Shown here: one piece after another, positions 1 to 8,231 of the stretch
Numbering within the stretch: position 1 is the stretch's first letter
Layout: every line of letters starts with the position of its first letter
NCBI GenBank assembly: GCA_038878695.1
Contig: JAVZVD010000001.1
Span: 522,024 to 586,023, forward strand
Origin: Fervidicoccaceae archaeon
GTDB lineage: Archaea > Thermoproteota > Thermoprotei_A > Sulfolobales > Fervidicoccaceae
Reading direction: 5' to 3'
DNA length: 64,000 bases
Notes under the pieces: model-generated
Seen by the model: only the letters and a program-made list of their open reading frames with translations
Databases searched by the model: none
What the model was told of the DNA's origin: nothing
Translations under genes and position numbers: made by a program

Positions 1-120
1 GAGGAAGCGAGCGAGGAAGAGCTCATCGGAGACGACGTAGTGGCCAGGCTCCGCGAGGGGGTTCTAGTGGGCTTAACCGTGCTCGACTTCTCGAGGAGAA
101 TCCAGCGCGAGATACTCTAG
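1..120 (+). CDS. C-terminal fragment of an unrecognised protein
   Basis: An open frame enters from the left edge and ends at a TAG at 118-120, leaving 39 residues. They are strongly acidic at first (EEASEEELIGDD) and then amphipathic, ending in RIQREIL. Too little remains to name the family. It lies on the same strand as the following sugar isomerase but is separated from it by about 100 bases that contain a TATA box, so the two are probably separate transcription units. Confidence 0.55.
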   Translation, partial: EEASEEELIGDDVVARLREGVLVGLTVLDFSRRIQREIL

Positions 121-172
121 GCTCAGATTTGTCACCTCAGAAGGCTCGTCGATCGCAGCCGGCTCGAGGCAC

Positions 173-183
173 TTCTTATAAAG
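173..183 (+). promoter_or_regulatory. TATA box for the hexuloisomerase gene
   Basis: The stretch CTTATAAAG sits about 37-47 bases upstream of the TTG start at 220. An archaeal TATA box here would place the transcription start near 200-205, giving a short leader that still carries the GGTG ribosome-binding motif. This is position and sequence inference only. Confidence 0.5.
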
Positions 184-219
184 AAAAGCATGTAATATCG
201 TAACTCATGGTGCCGAGAT

Positions 220-822
220 TTGAGCCATGCTATCGACGCGATGCGCGAGATAATCTCTTTCATAGATAACGCGATAAAGCGGCTCGAGAGAGCTCAGCTC
301 GAGGGCTTGTGCGACCTCCTCATCGACGCCTACAAAGCGAGGAGGTCGGTGCTGGTAATGGGGGCTGGGAGGAGCGGGCTCGTCGGGCGGGCCTTCGCTA
401 TGAGGCTCAGGCATCTGGGATTCGAGAGCTACGTGCTCGGCGAGACAATAACGCCGGCTCTTAAAGAGAACGACTTGGTGTTGGCCATAAGCGGCTCAGG
501 CTCCACCGAACTGATAGTCACGGCGGCGACTGCTGCCAAGAAGGTTGGCGCCAAGGTGGTGGCAATCACATCTCATCCCAACAGCCCCCTCGGCAGGATA
601 GCGGACCTGATCGTGGAAGTGCCCGGTAGGACGAAGATATCCGGCGAGAGCAATTACTTCGCTAGACAGATACTAGGGATACACGAGCCCCTCGCTCCTT
701 TAGGTACGCTGTTCGAGGACACGACCATGATAGTTCTCGATGGTCTGATAGTCGAGCTGATGCAGAGGCTAGGTAAGAAGGAAGACGAGCTCAGGATCAT
801 GCACGCCAACATCGAGCTCTAG
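220..822 (+). CDS. hxlB: 6-phospho-3-hexuloisomerase (PHI)
   Basis: A 200-residue single SIS (sugar isomerase) domain protein of the usual PHI length. PHI interconverts D-arabino-hex-3-ulose 6-phosphate and fructose 6-phosphate. In archaea lacking the oxidative pentose phosphate pathway, the reverse ribulose monophosphate pathway uses it to make ribulose 5-phosphate for nucleotides. Visible motifs are VMGAGRSG near residue 47, SGSGSTE near 91 and the [12 protein letters not shown] stretch typical of PHI. The TTG start follows a GGTG motif; the next in-frame ATG is seven codons on. The partner 3-hexulose-6-phosphate synthase is not in the window, so it must be encoded elsewhere or fused to another protein. 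Confidence 0.88.
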   Translation: MSHAIDAMREIISFIDNAIKRLERAQLEGLCDLLIDAYKARRSVLVMGAGRSGLVGRAFAMRLRHLGFESYVLGETITPALKENDLVLAISGSGSTELIVTAATAAKKVGAKVVAITSHPNSPLGRIADLIVEVPGRTKISGESNYFARQILGIHEPLAPLGTLFEDTTMIVLDGLIVELMQRLGKKEDELRIMHANIEL

Positions 823-881
823 TCGCCGGGAAACCGAGAAAAGCCAAAATAGAGACCCCCATATGAGGGGCGGAGAGCGAT

Positions 882-1724
882 TTGACGTCTAAGAGGATAT
901 ACTTGTCCGTCGACTTCGAGGGCCTCGCCGGCGTCTCGTCGATGGCGCATCTCGGGCCCGGGTCCCCCTTCTATAGTGACGCGAGAGAAGCCGCTCTCTT
1001 TCTCGTCAAGGAGGTCGTGGCGACGTTGCGGGAGGCGGGAGTCGAACCTCTCGTAGCCGACAGCCATGGGTCCATGGTAAATCTGCGCTACGTCGACCTC
1101 GACGCTCAGCTAATCCAGGGCTTTCCCAGGCCTATAGCCATGGTGGCCGGAATCGAGGGGGCGAGCGCCGCCATCTTCCTCGGCTACCACGCGGCGGCAG
1201 GCACGCCGAGCGCGTTCTTCGATCACACGGTGAGCAGCGCAGCGATTCACAGAGTGACGCTCGACGGCGAGCTCGTGGGAGAGACCACGCTGAACGCTCT
1301 TTACGCTGGAGAGCACGGGGTCCCCATAGCGCTGGTAGCCGGCGATGAGGCCCTGTGGACCGAGCTCAAGAAGTTCGTCCCCTGGGCCGTGTTCGTCCCA
1401 TTGAAGCGAGCTCTCTCTAGGTACTCCGCTCTCTCCCTCTCGCTCTCCGAGGCGAGGAGGACCCTGAGGAGCGGGGTCGAGGAGGCCCTCAGGAGACTCA
1501 AGGAGGGCTCGCTCAGGCCTCTCAAGCTGGAGTGGCCGCGCAGGCTGAGGGTAGAGCTTCGAGACCCGGGACTTGCCGATCTTCTAGTTGGCTTGAGAGG
1601 CGTTGAGAGAATAGACGGCTACACGCTGGAGCTCGAGGTCTGGAGCGCGAGAGAGGCCCTGATCTTCATTGAGCTGGCTGCTCTAGCTCACGCGGGCCTC
1701 AGAAAGCTCGTCGAGATCAAGTGA
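882..1724 (+). CDS. dppA: D-aminopeptidase DppA-family zinc peptidase (M55)
   Basis: 280 residues, matching the DppA (peptidase M55) family in length. The N-terminus carries the SVDFEGLAGV signature, whose Asp and Glu (about residues 11 and 13) are metal ligands. Further His candidates occur in DSHGSM (about 62) and GYHA (about 104). Family members are decameric zinc peptidases hydrolysing D-amino-acid-containing or other small peptides in the cytoplasm. The TTG start at 882 follows a purine-rich GAGGGGCGGAG. It stands alone between PHI and the convergent pilus operon, with no peptide transporter nearby, so the substrate is unknown. Confidence 0.85.
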   Translation: MTSKRIYLSVDFEGLAGVSSMAHLGPGSPFYSDAREAALFLVKEVVATLREAGVEPLVADSHGSMVNLRYVDLDAQLIQGFPRPIAMVAGIEGASAAIFLGYHAAAGTPSAFFDHTVSSAAIHRVTLDGELVGETTLNALYAGEHGVPIALVAGDEALWTELKKFVPWAVFVPLKRALSRYSALSLSLSEARRTLRSGVEEALRRLKEGSLRPLKLEWPRRLRVELRDPGLADLLVGLRGVERIDGYTLELEVWSAREALIFIELAALAHAGLRKLVEIK

Positions 1725-1746
1725 GTGAGAGGGTGCAGCCAGAGCC

Positions 1747-2661
1747 TCAAGTGCTCGCTCCGAAGATGAGTCGGAGCGGCACGTAGCCGGCTATCACGTG
1801 GTGCAGTACCAAGAGCAATAGGAAATGATCGCTGTAGTACTTTATTTTGCCGCGAACTATCTTGCTAATGAACAGTGAGGCGAAGAGCGATATCAGCATG
1901 TTCCCAATGTACATATAGATCCACATGATCTTGGGCTCTATGGGAGGGGTCAGTAAACCGAGCCCGGCTCCCCCCGCATATATCCTCTGTGATATGTAAA
2001 GCATCAGAACGCACGCCCCCTCGAAGATCAACACGGCCATCAAAACGATGTAAAGGTACGACCTTAAAGTGTCGCGCTTTATCCTGTCGAAGACCAACAT
2101 CCTCCTCGCGAAGTCGGCTAGGACTTCCGCGACTTCTGCCGCTCGGCCGCCGCCCTCGAAGAGCGGTTGCAAGAGCGAGAACACCACGGCCGCCCTCTCG
2201 GGGAGACCTCGCGTGACCTTCTCGAGGGCCGAGCTCAAGCCCTCCTCCCAGAGCAGCGCCTCCAACAACAAGACCCTCCTCCGGAGAGGAGCCGACGTCA
2301 GTTTCAATGCACTCATCACGAGAGAACGGCGGGCGTCGAGACCCGCACTCAGGTTGGAATACATAGACCCGGCTAAGACGGGCAGATCGGCGTTGAGTTT
2401 TTCGAGCTCTCTATAGGCGAGGACTGACCTGACCGCTGTCGGCGCGTGAGCGACTATGAGCGCCGTGCAGAGGCTCATCCAGAGCTCAGGCCTGTAGAGC
2501 ATTGAGGAGAGAGGACCTCGAGGCACCCACGCATAGAGCATGACCGCGAGCGCTAGAGCGCCGGCAGCCGCTCCGCTCAAAACGGCCCTCCAGCCTATGG
2601 AGCCCACTTCCTCGAGCTCGAGCTCGCGTGCCGCTCGCGAGAGCCTGTGCCCGATCATCAA
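1747..2661 (-). CDS. Type II secretion/pilus membrane platform protein, TadC-like
   Basis: 304 residues with an N-terminal pair of membrane segments (about 25-45 and 62-80), a cytoplasmic four-helix T2SS-F-like domain with a long Glu/Arg-rich stretch, and three C-terminal hydrophobic segments from about residue 205. This is the organisation of the TadC half of the Tad/archaellum-type assembly platform. It is the last gene of a three-gene minus-strand operon behind the ATPase and a TadB-like paralogue. Its TTG start overlaps the upstream stop by four bases (TTGA), implying coupled translation. No prepilin is visible in the window, so whether it builds an adhesive pilus or another surface filament is open. 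Confidence 0.75.
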   Translation of the reverse strand: MMIGHRLSRAARELELEEVGSIGWRAVLSGAAAGALALAVMLYAWVPRGPLSSMLYRPELWMSLCTALIVAHAPTAVRSVLAYRELEKLNADLPVLAGSMYSNLSAGLDARRSLVMSALKLTSAPLRRRVLLLEALLWEEGLSSALEKVTRGLPERAAVVFSLLQPLFEGGGRAAEVAEVLADFARRMLVFDRIKRDTLRSYLYIVLMAVLIFEGACVLMLYISQRIYAGGAGLGLLTPPIEPKIMWIYMYIGNMLISLFASLFISKIVRGKIKYYSDHFLLLLVLHHVIAGYVPLRLIFGAST

Positions 2662-3539
2662 GCGCTCACCTCGCTCAGAGCCGAGTCGGCCAATATGAGC
2701 AGGATTACGAACATCGTGGGCACTACGATGAAGTCAACGATGACGAACAGTAGGATCGGAGAGATCGGCATGCCCACGAGGCCTCCCAAGAATAACACAG
2801 CGACCTCGACCGTGAGGGGCAGCACTAGCGCTCCGACGACGAACATCTCTGAGAGAACCGCTAGAGAGTCCACGGTTTTCCTTAACTTGGCTTCGAGTTC
2901 GTCGAGGACTGCGCGCATTGAGTTATCGAGGTACTCGAATAACCCTACCCCGGTCCTAGCTATAGACGCCAGCCCCTCGTAGAGGCCGGAGAGCACGGGC
3001 GAGGCAACGATAGTGCTCTCGCGGTAGAGAGCGTCGGCGACTTCCGCTCCCGACATAACATCGAACAGGATCCTCGAGAGAGACCTCCTAGTTGCGCGGC
3101 ACAACACGAAGCGAGAGGCCATCAGGAGCGCCTCTCGCACGCTCAGCCCAGCGGCCGCGGCGGTCGCTAAGACCACGAGAGTGAAGGGCGCGTATTTATT
3201 CATCGAGGACATGGACCTCTTGAATTTTATCACCGGCGCGTAGAGTAGAGTCGCTAAGACGAACAAAGACGCAATGAAGGAGAGCAGAGCGGCCAAGAGG
3301 ATCGATGCGAGGAGGTCGTATCCCAAGACTAGCATGTGGAAGGGCAATAGCGCGATAAAAGAGGCCGCCAGCGCTAAGAGAGAGGCTCCGAGAGAGGCGC
3401 GGGCGTAGTACTCGCTAGGGAGGGGGAAGCCGGCTTCGATGACATATCTCTCGAGCCACGAGAATCTGGACACGATGAGCCTATCGAGCGGCGTCCCCTC
3501 GACAAGTTTAGCTAGATCGGTGAACCTCAAGGCGCGCAC
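2658..3539 (-). CDS. Type II secretion/pilus membrane platform protein, TadB-like
   Basis: 293 residues, with two hydrophobic segments at about 48-66 and 76-103, a cytoplasmic region containing the GLSVREALLMA and GVGLFEYLDN helices typical of T2SS-F domains, and C-terminal membrane helices from about 228. It is the middle gene of the ATPase-TadB-TadC operon and probably pairs with the downstream paralogue in the inner assembly platform. The GTG start at 3539 lies four bases after the ATPase stop. Assignment rests on topology and context, as primary sequence is weakly conserved in this family. Confidence 0.72.
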   Translation of the reverse strand: MRALRFTDLAKLVEGTPLDRLIVSRFSWLERYVIEAGFPLPSEYYARASLGASLLALAASFIALLPFHMLVLGYDLLASILLAALLSFIASLFVLATLLYAPVIKFKRSMSSMNKYAPFTLVVLATAAAAGLSVREALLMASRFVLCRATRRSLSRILFDVMSGAEVADALYRESTIVASPVLSGLYEGLASIARTGVGLFEYLDNSMRAVLDELEAKLRKTVDSLAVLSEMFVVGALVLPLTVEVAVLFLGGLVGMPISPILLFVIVDFIVVPTMFVILLILADSALSEVSA

Positions 3540-3543
3540 TCTC

Positions 3544-5073
3544 TCACGCGTATCCGGCGCCTCGAGCTCTATCGTAGACTCTCTCCGGGTACTCGTGGAA
3601 CTCTCTCAGGACGCCCGAGAGCTGCTCCGGGGATATTATCCCCTCGCCGGCCAACCACTTCATTATGGTCACTCTCCTATTGAAGTCTTCGATGACTTTC
3701 TCCTCGCTGAGGCCGCTCCTGGCCGAGATGACCGCGAAGGTGGAGTGAGGGGTCCTGAAGGAGAACTTCTGAGTATAGGGATCATATCTGGCCACGACGG
3801 AGCTCCTCACGAGATTCCTCTCCGGATCGTAGCCTAAGACCTCGACGAGCTCGAAAAGCCTCCTCGTCGTCCCGGTCTCCTCCCTAATGCTCCTCATGAC
3901 GGCTACGGCGTTGAGGAGCCCGATCATTTGTCTCGAGACGTTCATGGGGGGGTTCTCCAGCCTCCTGATAACGTGCTCGTAGCTATCCCCGTGTATCGTG
4001 CCGAGACCGCCGTGGCCAACGGCTATGGCCTGGAAGAAAGTGTAGGCCTCCTCGCCCCTGATCTCGCCCACGATGATGTAATCGGGCCTCTGCCTCAGGC
4101 TGGACTTTAACAGGTCGTAGAGGGTCACATTGGCCACGCCCGGCTGTCTGCTCTCTCGGACTACCATGGGGGTCCAATTCTCGTGGAAGAGCCTGATCTC
4201 GTTCACTTCCTCTACCGTGACGATCTTCTTTTGCGGGGGGATGAGCATGGCTATCGCGTTTAATAGAGAGGTCTTACCGCTGGCCATCGGACCTGCCACT
4301 AGGATCGTCAACATGTTGCTCACGAGGAGCCAGAGGTAAGCGGCTATCTCCGGTGAGAGCGTGCCAAGCCTCACGAGCATGGGCAACGTGAAGGGGGCTT
4401 CGGCGCCTTTCCTGACCGTGAAGGTGGAGCCTCGTATTGAGACCACCTCCAACGTCAGATGAGCTCTATACTGTTTGGGAGGGAGAGGGCCCTCGACTAT
4501 TGGGTTCGCGTAGACCAAGTCTTGGCCAGCTTTCCAGGCAAGTCTGCGCGTGAAGTTCAAGAGCTCTTCGGGGTCCTCGAAGATCACGGTCGTCTTGAGC
4601 CATGAGTATTTCCTATGGTAGACGTAAACGTGACTCCCTGCTCCAGCGCACGTTATGTCCTCGACAAACGGATCGTTGATCATTACGTCGATGGGACCCA
4701 TGCCAATGAAGTCTCTCCTCAGATAGTACATGAGCTTCCCAAACCTCGCTTGATCGAGCTTCAGCCCCATGAGCCCGAGGACCTTTTGCGCGGCTCTCTC
4801 CAACTCGCTGCTCGTGGTCTCGAGACCTCTGCCGAAGAGCCTGGCCTCCGCTTTGAGGACCCTCGGGACATACTCCCTCAGAATCGAGAGGAGCTTAGCC
4901 TCATTCTCGACGAGGAGAGGCTCCACGGGCATGTACCCGAGGCTCGCGTCCTCTCTATATATCAGGGCTCCGCTCCACGGGCTAATGCGATAGAATTCCA
5001 CTACGTCGAGCTCCTGCACTAGCTCTTTCTCCAGCGAGTTGTTCCTAGCGCCCCAGCTCTTCTCGTTAGCCAA
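3544..5073 (-). CDS. Type II/IV secretion system ATPase (TadA/FlaI-type)
   Basis: 509 residues. The C-terminal half has a Walker A GPMASGKTS at about residue 262, an Asp-box/Walker B region DYIIVGEIRGEEA, and the His box GHGGLGTIHGDS characteristic of the GspE/VirB11 secretion ATPase superfamily. The N-terminal domain has the DPFVEDITCAGAG signature of the archaeal FlaI/TadA branch. The protein is expected to be a cytoplasmic hexamer powering assembly of a pilin-like filament through the two membrane proteins encoded directly downstream. The TTG start gives MANEKSWGARNN. Two C-terminal modules beyond residue 400 are longer than in minimal VirB11 proteins and may form lid or partner-binding elements. 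Confidence 0.85.
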   Translation of the reverse strand: MANEKSWGARNNSLEKELVQELDVVEFYRISPWSGALIYREDASLGYMPVEPLLVENEAKLLSILREYVPRVLKAEARLFGRGLETTSSELERAAQKVLGLMGLKLDQARFGKLMYYLRRDFIGMGPIDVMINDPFVEDITCAGAGSHVYVYHRKYSWLKTTVIFEDPEELLNFTRRLAWKAGQDLVYANPIVEGPLPPKQYRAHLTLEVVSIRGSTFTVRKGAEAPFTLPMLVRLGTLSPEIAAYLWLLVSNMLTILVAGPMASGKTSLLNAIAMLIPPQKKIVTVEEVNEIRLFHENWTPMVVRESRQPGVANVTLYDLLKSSLRQRPDYIIVGEIRGEEAYTFFQAIAVGHGGLGTIHGDSYEHVIRRLENPPMNVSRQMIGLLNAVAVMRSIREETGTTRRLFELVEVLGYDPERNLVRSSVVARYDPYTQKFSFRTPHSTFAVISARSGLSEEKVIEDFNRRVTIMKWLAGEGIISPEQLSGVLREFHEYPERVYDRARGAGYA

Positions 5074-5122
5074 GCGTGAGCACCGGATAGACGACGCTCA
5101 AAGGATATCATGAAGCGCTCGA

Positions 5123-5132
5123 CCTTTAAACC
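5123..5132. promoter_or_regulatory. Shared TATA element of a divergent promoter
   Basis: CCTTTAAACC lies between the divergent secretion ATPase (start 5073) and the DUF89 gene (start 5172). The AT core is nearly palindromic and is placed about 45-50 bases from each start codon, so it could serve as the TATA box for both directions. Confidence 0.4.
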
Positions 5133-5171
5133 TACATAGCGTAGCGAACCACGCTCGAGGGGGCATATGCT

Positions 5172-6023
5172 TTGAAGGTGACGCCGGATCTCGTAGCTCA
5201 CATAGTCGAGGAGAGGGCGAACGAGGTCTCGGCCCTTCTGTGCCGCGAGAGCAACGACACGGAGCTCTGCGTCGGCGCGTTTAACGAAGTTCTGCGGGTC
5301 GTGGCAAGTTATTCCACCCCGGCAACAGAGGTGGTTCTCTTGGCTACGGCCTCGTACAGGGCTCTCAAACGTTTGCTGAGGTCCAATGACCCCCATAGGA
5401 AGCTGAAAAGCCTCGAGCTGGCCACGGCCTCGAAGATCAAAGACGAACTCCTCGGAGGCGAGGGGCGAAGTCTCTCCGATATAGTCAAGCTCTCGGCGCT
5501 GTTGACGACGCTCAGCCCCTCTCTCGACAACGCCGACGTCCTAAGATCGCTGGGGAGCCTCTCGGAGATACCGCTCGAGAGCGTTGGAGCCGTGGACCTC
5601 TCCGAGCTAAGAGGTAAGAAGGTGGCGTTTGTGCTGGCCAATATAGGCGGTTTGCCAGCCGACGCCCTGCTCATTAGGAGGCTCACGGAGGAGCTAGGAT
5701 GCAGCGTAGACGTCTACGCGAAGACCGGCGCATACTCCAACGATGTAACATTCGAGGAGCTGGAGGAGCTAGGCCTACTCGAGGGGGTTCGCGTTCTACC
5801 CGTCGACACAGACGCGGCGGGGATAGACGAGAGCGTCTACCCGAGGCGAGACCTCAGGGAGATCCTGGAGCACGATTGGGTCGTCGCGAAAGGCCTCATG
5901 AATTATTGCGGGCTCCGCGAGCTGAGCCCCGGGAACGCGCTCTGTCTTTTGACGGTTTCTAAGAGTAGCGTAGCGAGAGCTCTCGGGTTGAAGCCGAACG
6001 TGCCAGTGCTGGCGAGAGTGTGA
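5172..6023 (+). CDS. DUF89-family protein with a degenerate metal site
   Basis: 283 residues of the DUF89/ARMT1-like damage-control phosphatase family. These metal-dependent enzymes dephosphorylate off-pathway or damaged phosphometabolites. Two signatures are clear: YSNDVTFEELEELG (family GP.xNDVTxxDA..G) and VVAKGLMNYCGL (family KGxxNYEGL). The third family motif, normally DNAGE followed by xxxD, appears as ANIGGLPADALL, so the metal-binding Asp and the Glu are replaced while Asn and Gly remain. The protein may therefore have altered metal use or be inactive. The TTG start at 5172 follows GAGGGGGCAT; the gene is monocistronic, ahead of tRNA-His. Confidence 0.7.
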   Translation: MKVTPDLVAHIVEERANEVSALLCRESNDTELCVGAFNEVLRVVASYSTPATEVVLLATASYRALKRLLRSNDPHRKLKSLELATASKIKDELLGGEGRSLSDIVKLSALLTTLSPSLDNADVLRSLGSLSEIPLESVGAVDLSELRGKKVAFVLANIGGLPADALLIRRLTEELGCSVDVYAKTGAYSNDVTFEELEELGLLEGVRVLPVDTDAAGIDESVYPRRDLREILEHDWVVAKGLMNYCGLRELSPGNALCLLTVSKSSVARALGLKPNVPVLARV

Positions 6024-6172
6024 GTCAAGTCGTCCCGACGAGAATCGATTCTATAGGCGATCGCGATATCCACAATTACTTATACCTAAATATCCCCTAG
6101 GCCGGTAAATCGACTGCGAGGGCCGCCGCGGAGCGAGCGGTCGAGCTCGCAATGACGTGTGATGAGGCTCGT

Positions 6173-6246
6173 GGCCGCCGTAGCTCAGCCGGAAGAGCGC
6201 CGGACTGTGGATCCGGAGGTCCCGGGTTCGAATCCCGGCGGCGGCC
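6173..6246 (+). tRNA. tRNA-His (GUG), intronless, with encoded G-1
   Basis: A full cloverleaf is visible: acceptor GCCGCCG/CGGCGGC variant starting at 6174, anticodon stem CCGGA/TCCGG with loop CTGTGGA (anticodon GTG at 6207-6209), T-arm CCGGG-TTCGAAT-CCCGG. The base before the acceptor is G (6173) and the discriminator is C (6246), giving the G-1:C73 pair that identifies tRNA-His. CCA is not encoded. There is no intron. Confidence 0.95.
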
Positions 6247-6324
6247 CTCAGAAGAGCTCGCTCGAAGACGTTATTTAGCTGGTTCGAGTGACTATTGGGC
6301 CGCGTCGTCTCGGTGATCTGTGAC

Positions 6325-7149
6325 ATGGGCGAGAGAATAGCTATCATCGGAGCCGGGAAGATGGGTAGAATTTTAATAAAGACGCTCGTGTCCTCCGGCT
6401 ACTCCGTCGTGGCTACCGGGAGGTCCGAGGCCACGATAAGAGAAGCAGAGGCTCTGGGGGCCATCGCCACGCGCGACAACGACCAAGCAGTTAGAAGCGC
6501 CGATTTAGTGATATTAGCGGTCAAGCCCTTTCACCTCTCCAACGTGGTAAAGGAAGTAAAACCTGAGAGCTGGGACGGCAAAGTCGTGCTCTCTATTCTC
6601 GCCGGAGTCAAGATAGCCACCATAAAGCGTTTCACCAGAGGCTCCGAAGTCTACAGGGCCATGCCCAACGTGTGCGCTCTTGTCGGTAAATCATCAACTG
6701 CGGTCTCCCACGACGGTGGAGGCAAGGGACCGGGCGCCGAGGTCGTCGAGAGGGTCTTAAGCCAGCTCGGTAGAGTTTACTGGGTTCCCGAGGAGCTCCT
6801 CGACGCCTGGACCGGGCTGGTTGGCTCCGGCCCGGCCTACATAGCAGAGATAATCGATGGACTCGTGCTGGGCGGGCTGGCCGTCGGGATGCCGAGGGAG
6901 CTCGCTCTCGCCTCAATCCTCGACGTCCTCGAGGGGACGGCAGAGTACCTCAGGAGGCTCGGAGTTCACCCGGCTCAGATGAGAGACGCGGTGATAACGC
7001 CCCGGGGAACTACCATTGCCGGCATAGCGGTCTTGGAGAGAGGCAGAGTGAAGTCGACGCTGATCAAGACCGTGCAGAGCGCCACGAAGAAGTCCGAAGC
7101 GCTCAGCAAAATGGTCAACTCCATGGTGGAGGAGGGAGGCGCGAACTGA
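6325..7149 (+). CDS. proC: Pyrroline-5-carboxylate reductase
   Basis: 274 residues, the usual P5CR length. It reduces 1-pyrroline-5-carboxylate to proline with NAD(P)H. The Rossmann motif IIGAGKMG lies near the N-terminus, followed by AVKPFHL. The conserved C-terminal helices GSGPAYIAEIIDGL and TPRGTTIAGIAVLERG form the substrate site at the dimer interface. I chose the ATG at 6325 over an upstream TTG because GGTGAT sits 7-8 bases ahead and the family starts just before the Rossmann strand. The stop overlaps the next gene's likely CTG start (CTGA), so proC and the DUF711 gene are probably co-translated. Confidence 0.93.
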   Translation: MGERIAIIGAGKMGRILIKTLVSSGYSVVATGRSEATIREAEALGAIATRDNDQAVRSADLVILAVKPFHLSNVVKEVKPESWDGKVVLSILAGVKIATIKRFTRGSEVYRAMPNVCALVGKSSTAVSHDGGGKGPGAEVVERVLSQLGRVYWVPEELLDAWTGLVGSGPAYIAEIIDGLVLGGLAVGMPRELALASILDVLEGTAEYLRRLGVHPAQMRDAVITPRGTTIAGIAVLERGRVKSTLIKTVQSATKKSEALSKMVNSMVEEGGAN

Positions 7150-8231
7150 AGATAAGAGCTCTTACCGCCCACGCGAGCCCGCGCGATTGGAGTAAAGCTG
7201 AGTTAGAGAAGACGTTGCTCGACGCCTCCGAGCAATTAGAGCGCGCGGAGAGATCGCTGAGAAGAGCTCACCTAGACGTGTGGTCCAAGCGGGTCTCTCT
7301 ACCTCCTCCCCCTCCCGGCGTTGACGTGCGCACCCTCGTCTCGGCTGCTCTGAACTTAGACGAGAGCCTCATGATATCAATAGGGGGCTTTCTCTCGAGC
7401 GACGCGCGCTTGCGAGAGATCAAAGACGCTCTGAGCAGCGGCCTCTTCGCTCACGCCATAGTGGCGAGTAGGGAGGATCTGGGGAGGCTCGCCGAGCTCT
7501 TGATCGATTGGTCGGCCGAGGAGCCCGAGAACCTCACGAGATTCGCCCTCGACTTCCACGGCGGAGAATTCGTCTCGCCGTACTTCCCCATTTCTCGCTC
7601 TCCTCCCGCTGCTCTGGAGGCGCCTATGCTCACGGTGGCGCTGCTCTACGTTGAAGACGCCGAGGGAGCGCTGAGGAGAGGAGGGCTCGCCGCTCTCGAG
7701 GAGATGCTCATCGATTTCTCCGAGAGGATCAGGGGTGCCCTCTCCGAGGTCGACGACGGGAGGGCGCGCTTGAGGGGAATAGACTTCTCTCTAAGCCCCT
7801 GGATGGAGTCGTCGGTGGCCAAAGTGATCGAAGCGTATGGGCGCTGTCGCCTAGAGGGTGGCCGCTGCATACCAGTCGTGAGAGACCTGAATCGCGCGTT
7901 GAACTCCGAAAGGCTGCGCCCGCTCTCCACGGGCTTCAACGAGTTGATGCTGCCCGTGGCCGAGGACGAGGCGCTCAAGCTGAAGGCAAAGACCGGGAGC
8001 ATGCGCGTGGCCGACCTGCTACTCTACGTGCCGGTCTGCCTGGCCGGACTCGACATGGTGGCCTTTCGAGCCGGTCGCCGAGACCTGCTGACTGTCCTCG
8101 ACTCTCTCTACTGCTACTCCGAGGTGAAGAGGAGGCCGCTAGGATTCAGGGGAATACCCGTCGAGCCCGAAGAGAAGGTCGAGAGCATAGAAACCTCGGT
8201 CTTCGGAGAGATCCCCGTCATTGAACTCTGA
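7146..8231 (+). CDS. DUF711 (PFL-like fold) family protein, CTG start
   Basis: 361 residues with the CTG start proposed here. DUF711 proteins are uncharacterised and relate structurally to pyruvate formate-lyase-like barrels. The first in-frame TTG is at 7215, but translation upstream of it reads KIRALTAH, matching the MKIRAxT N-terminus of the family. A CTG at 7146 begins exactly there, forms a 4-bp CTGA overlap with the proC stop, and has GGAGGGAGG six bases upstream. The rest carries the family-like ALNLDESLMISIGG and MRVADLLLYVPVCLAGLDM segments. The 3' end overlaps cysS by 11 bases, making a proC-DUF711-cysS operon likely. Function unknown. Confidence 0.75.
   Translation: MKIRALTAHASPRDWSKAELEKTLLDASEQLERAERSLRRAHLDVWSKRVSLPPPPPGVDVRTLVSAALNLDESLMISIGGFLSSDARLREIKDALSSGLFAHAIVASREDLGRLAELLIDWSAEEPENLTRFALDFHGGEFVSPYFPISRSPPAALEAPMLTVALLYVEDAEGALRRGGLAALEEMLIDFSERIRGALSEVDDGRARLRGIDFSLSPWMESSVAKVIEAYGRCRLEGGRCIPVVRDLNRALNSERLRPLSTGFNELMLPVAEDEALKLKAKTGSMRVADLLLYVPVCLAGLDMVAFRAGRRDLLTVLDSLYCYSEVKRRPLGFRGIPVEPEEKVESIETSVFGEIPVIEL

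Noticed and set aside
6051..6347. Minus-strand frame with GIRTRDLRIHSPA
   Set aside because: Antisense of tRNA-His; no codon character outside the tRNA.
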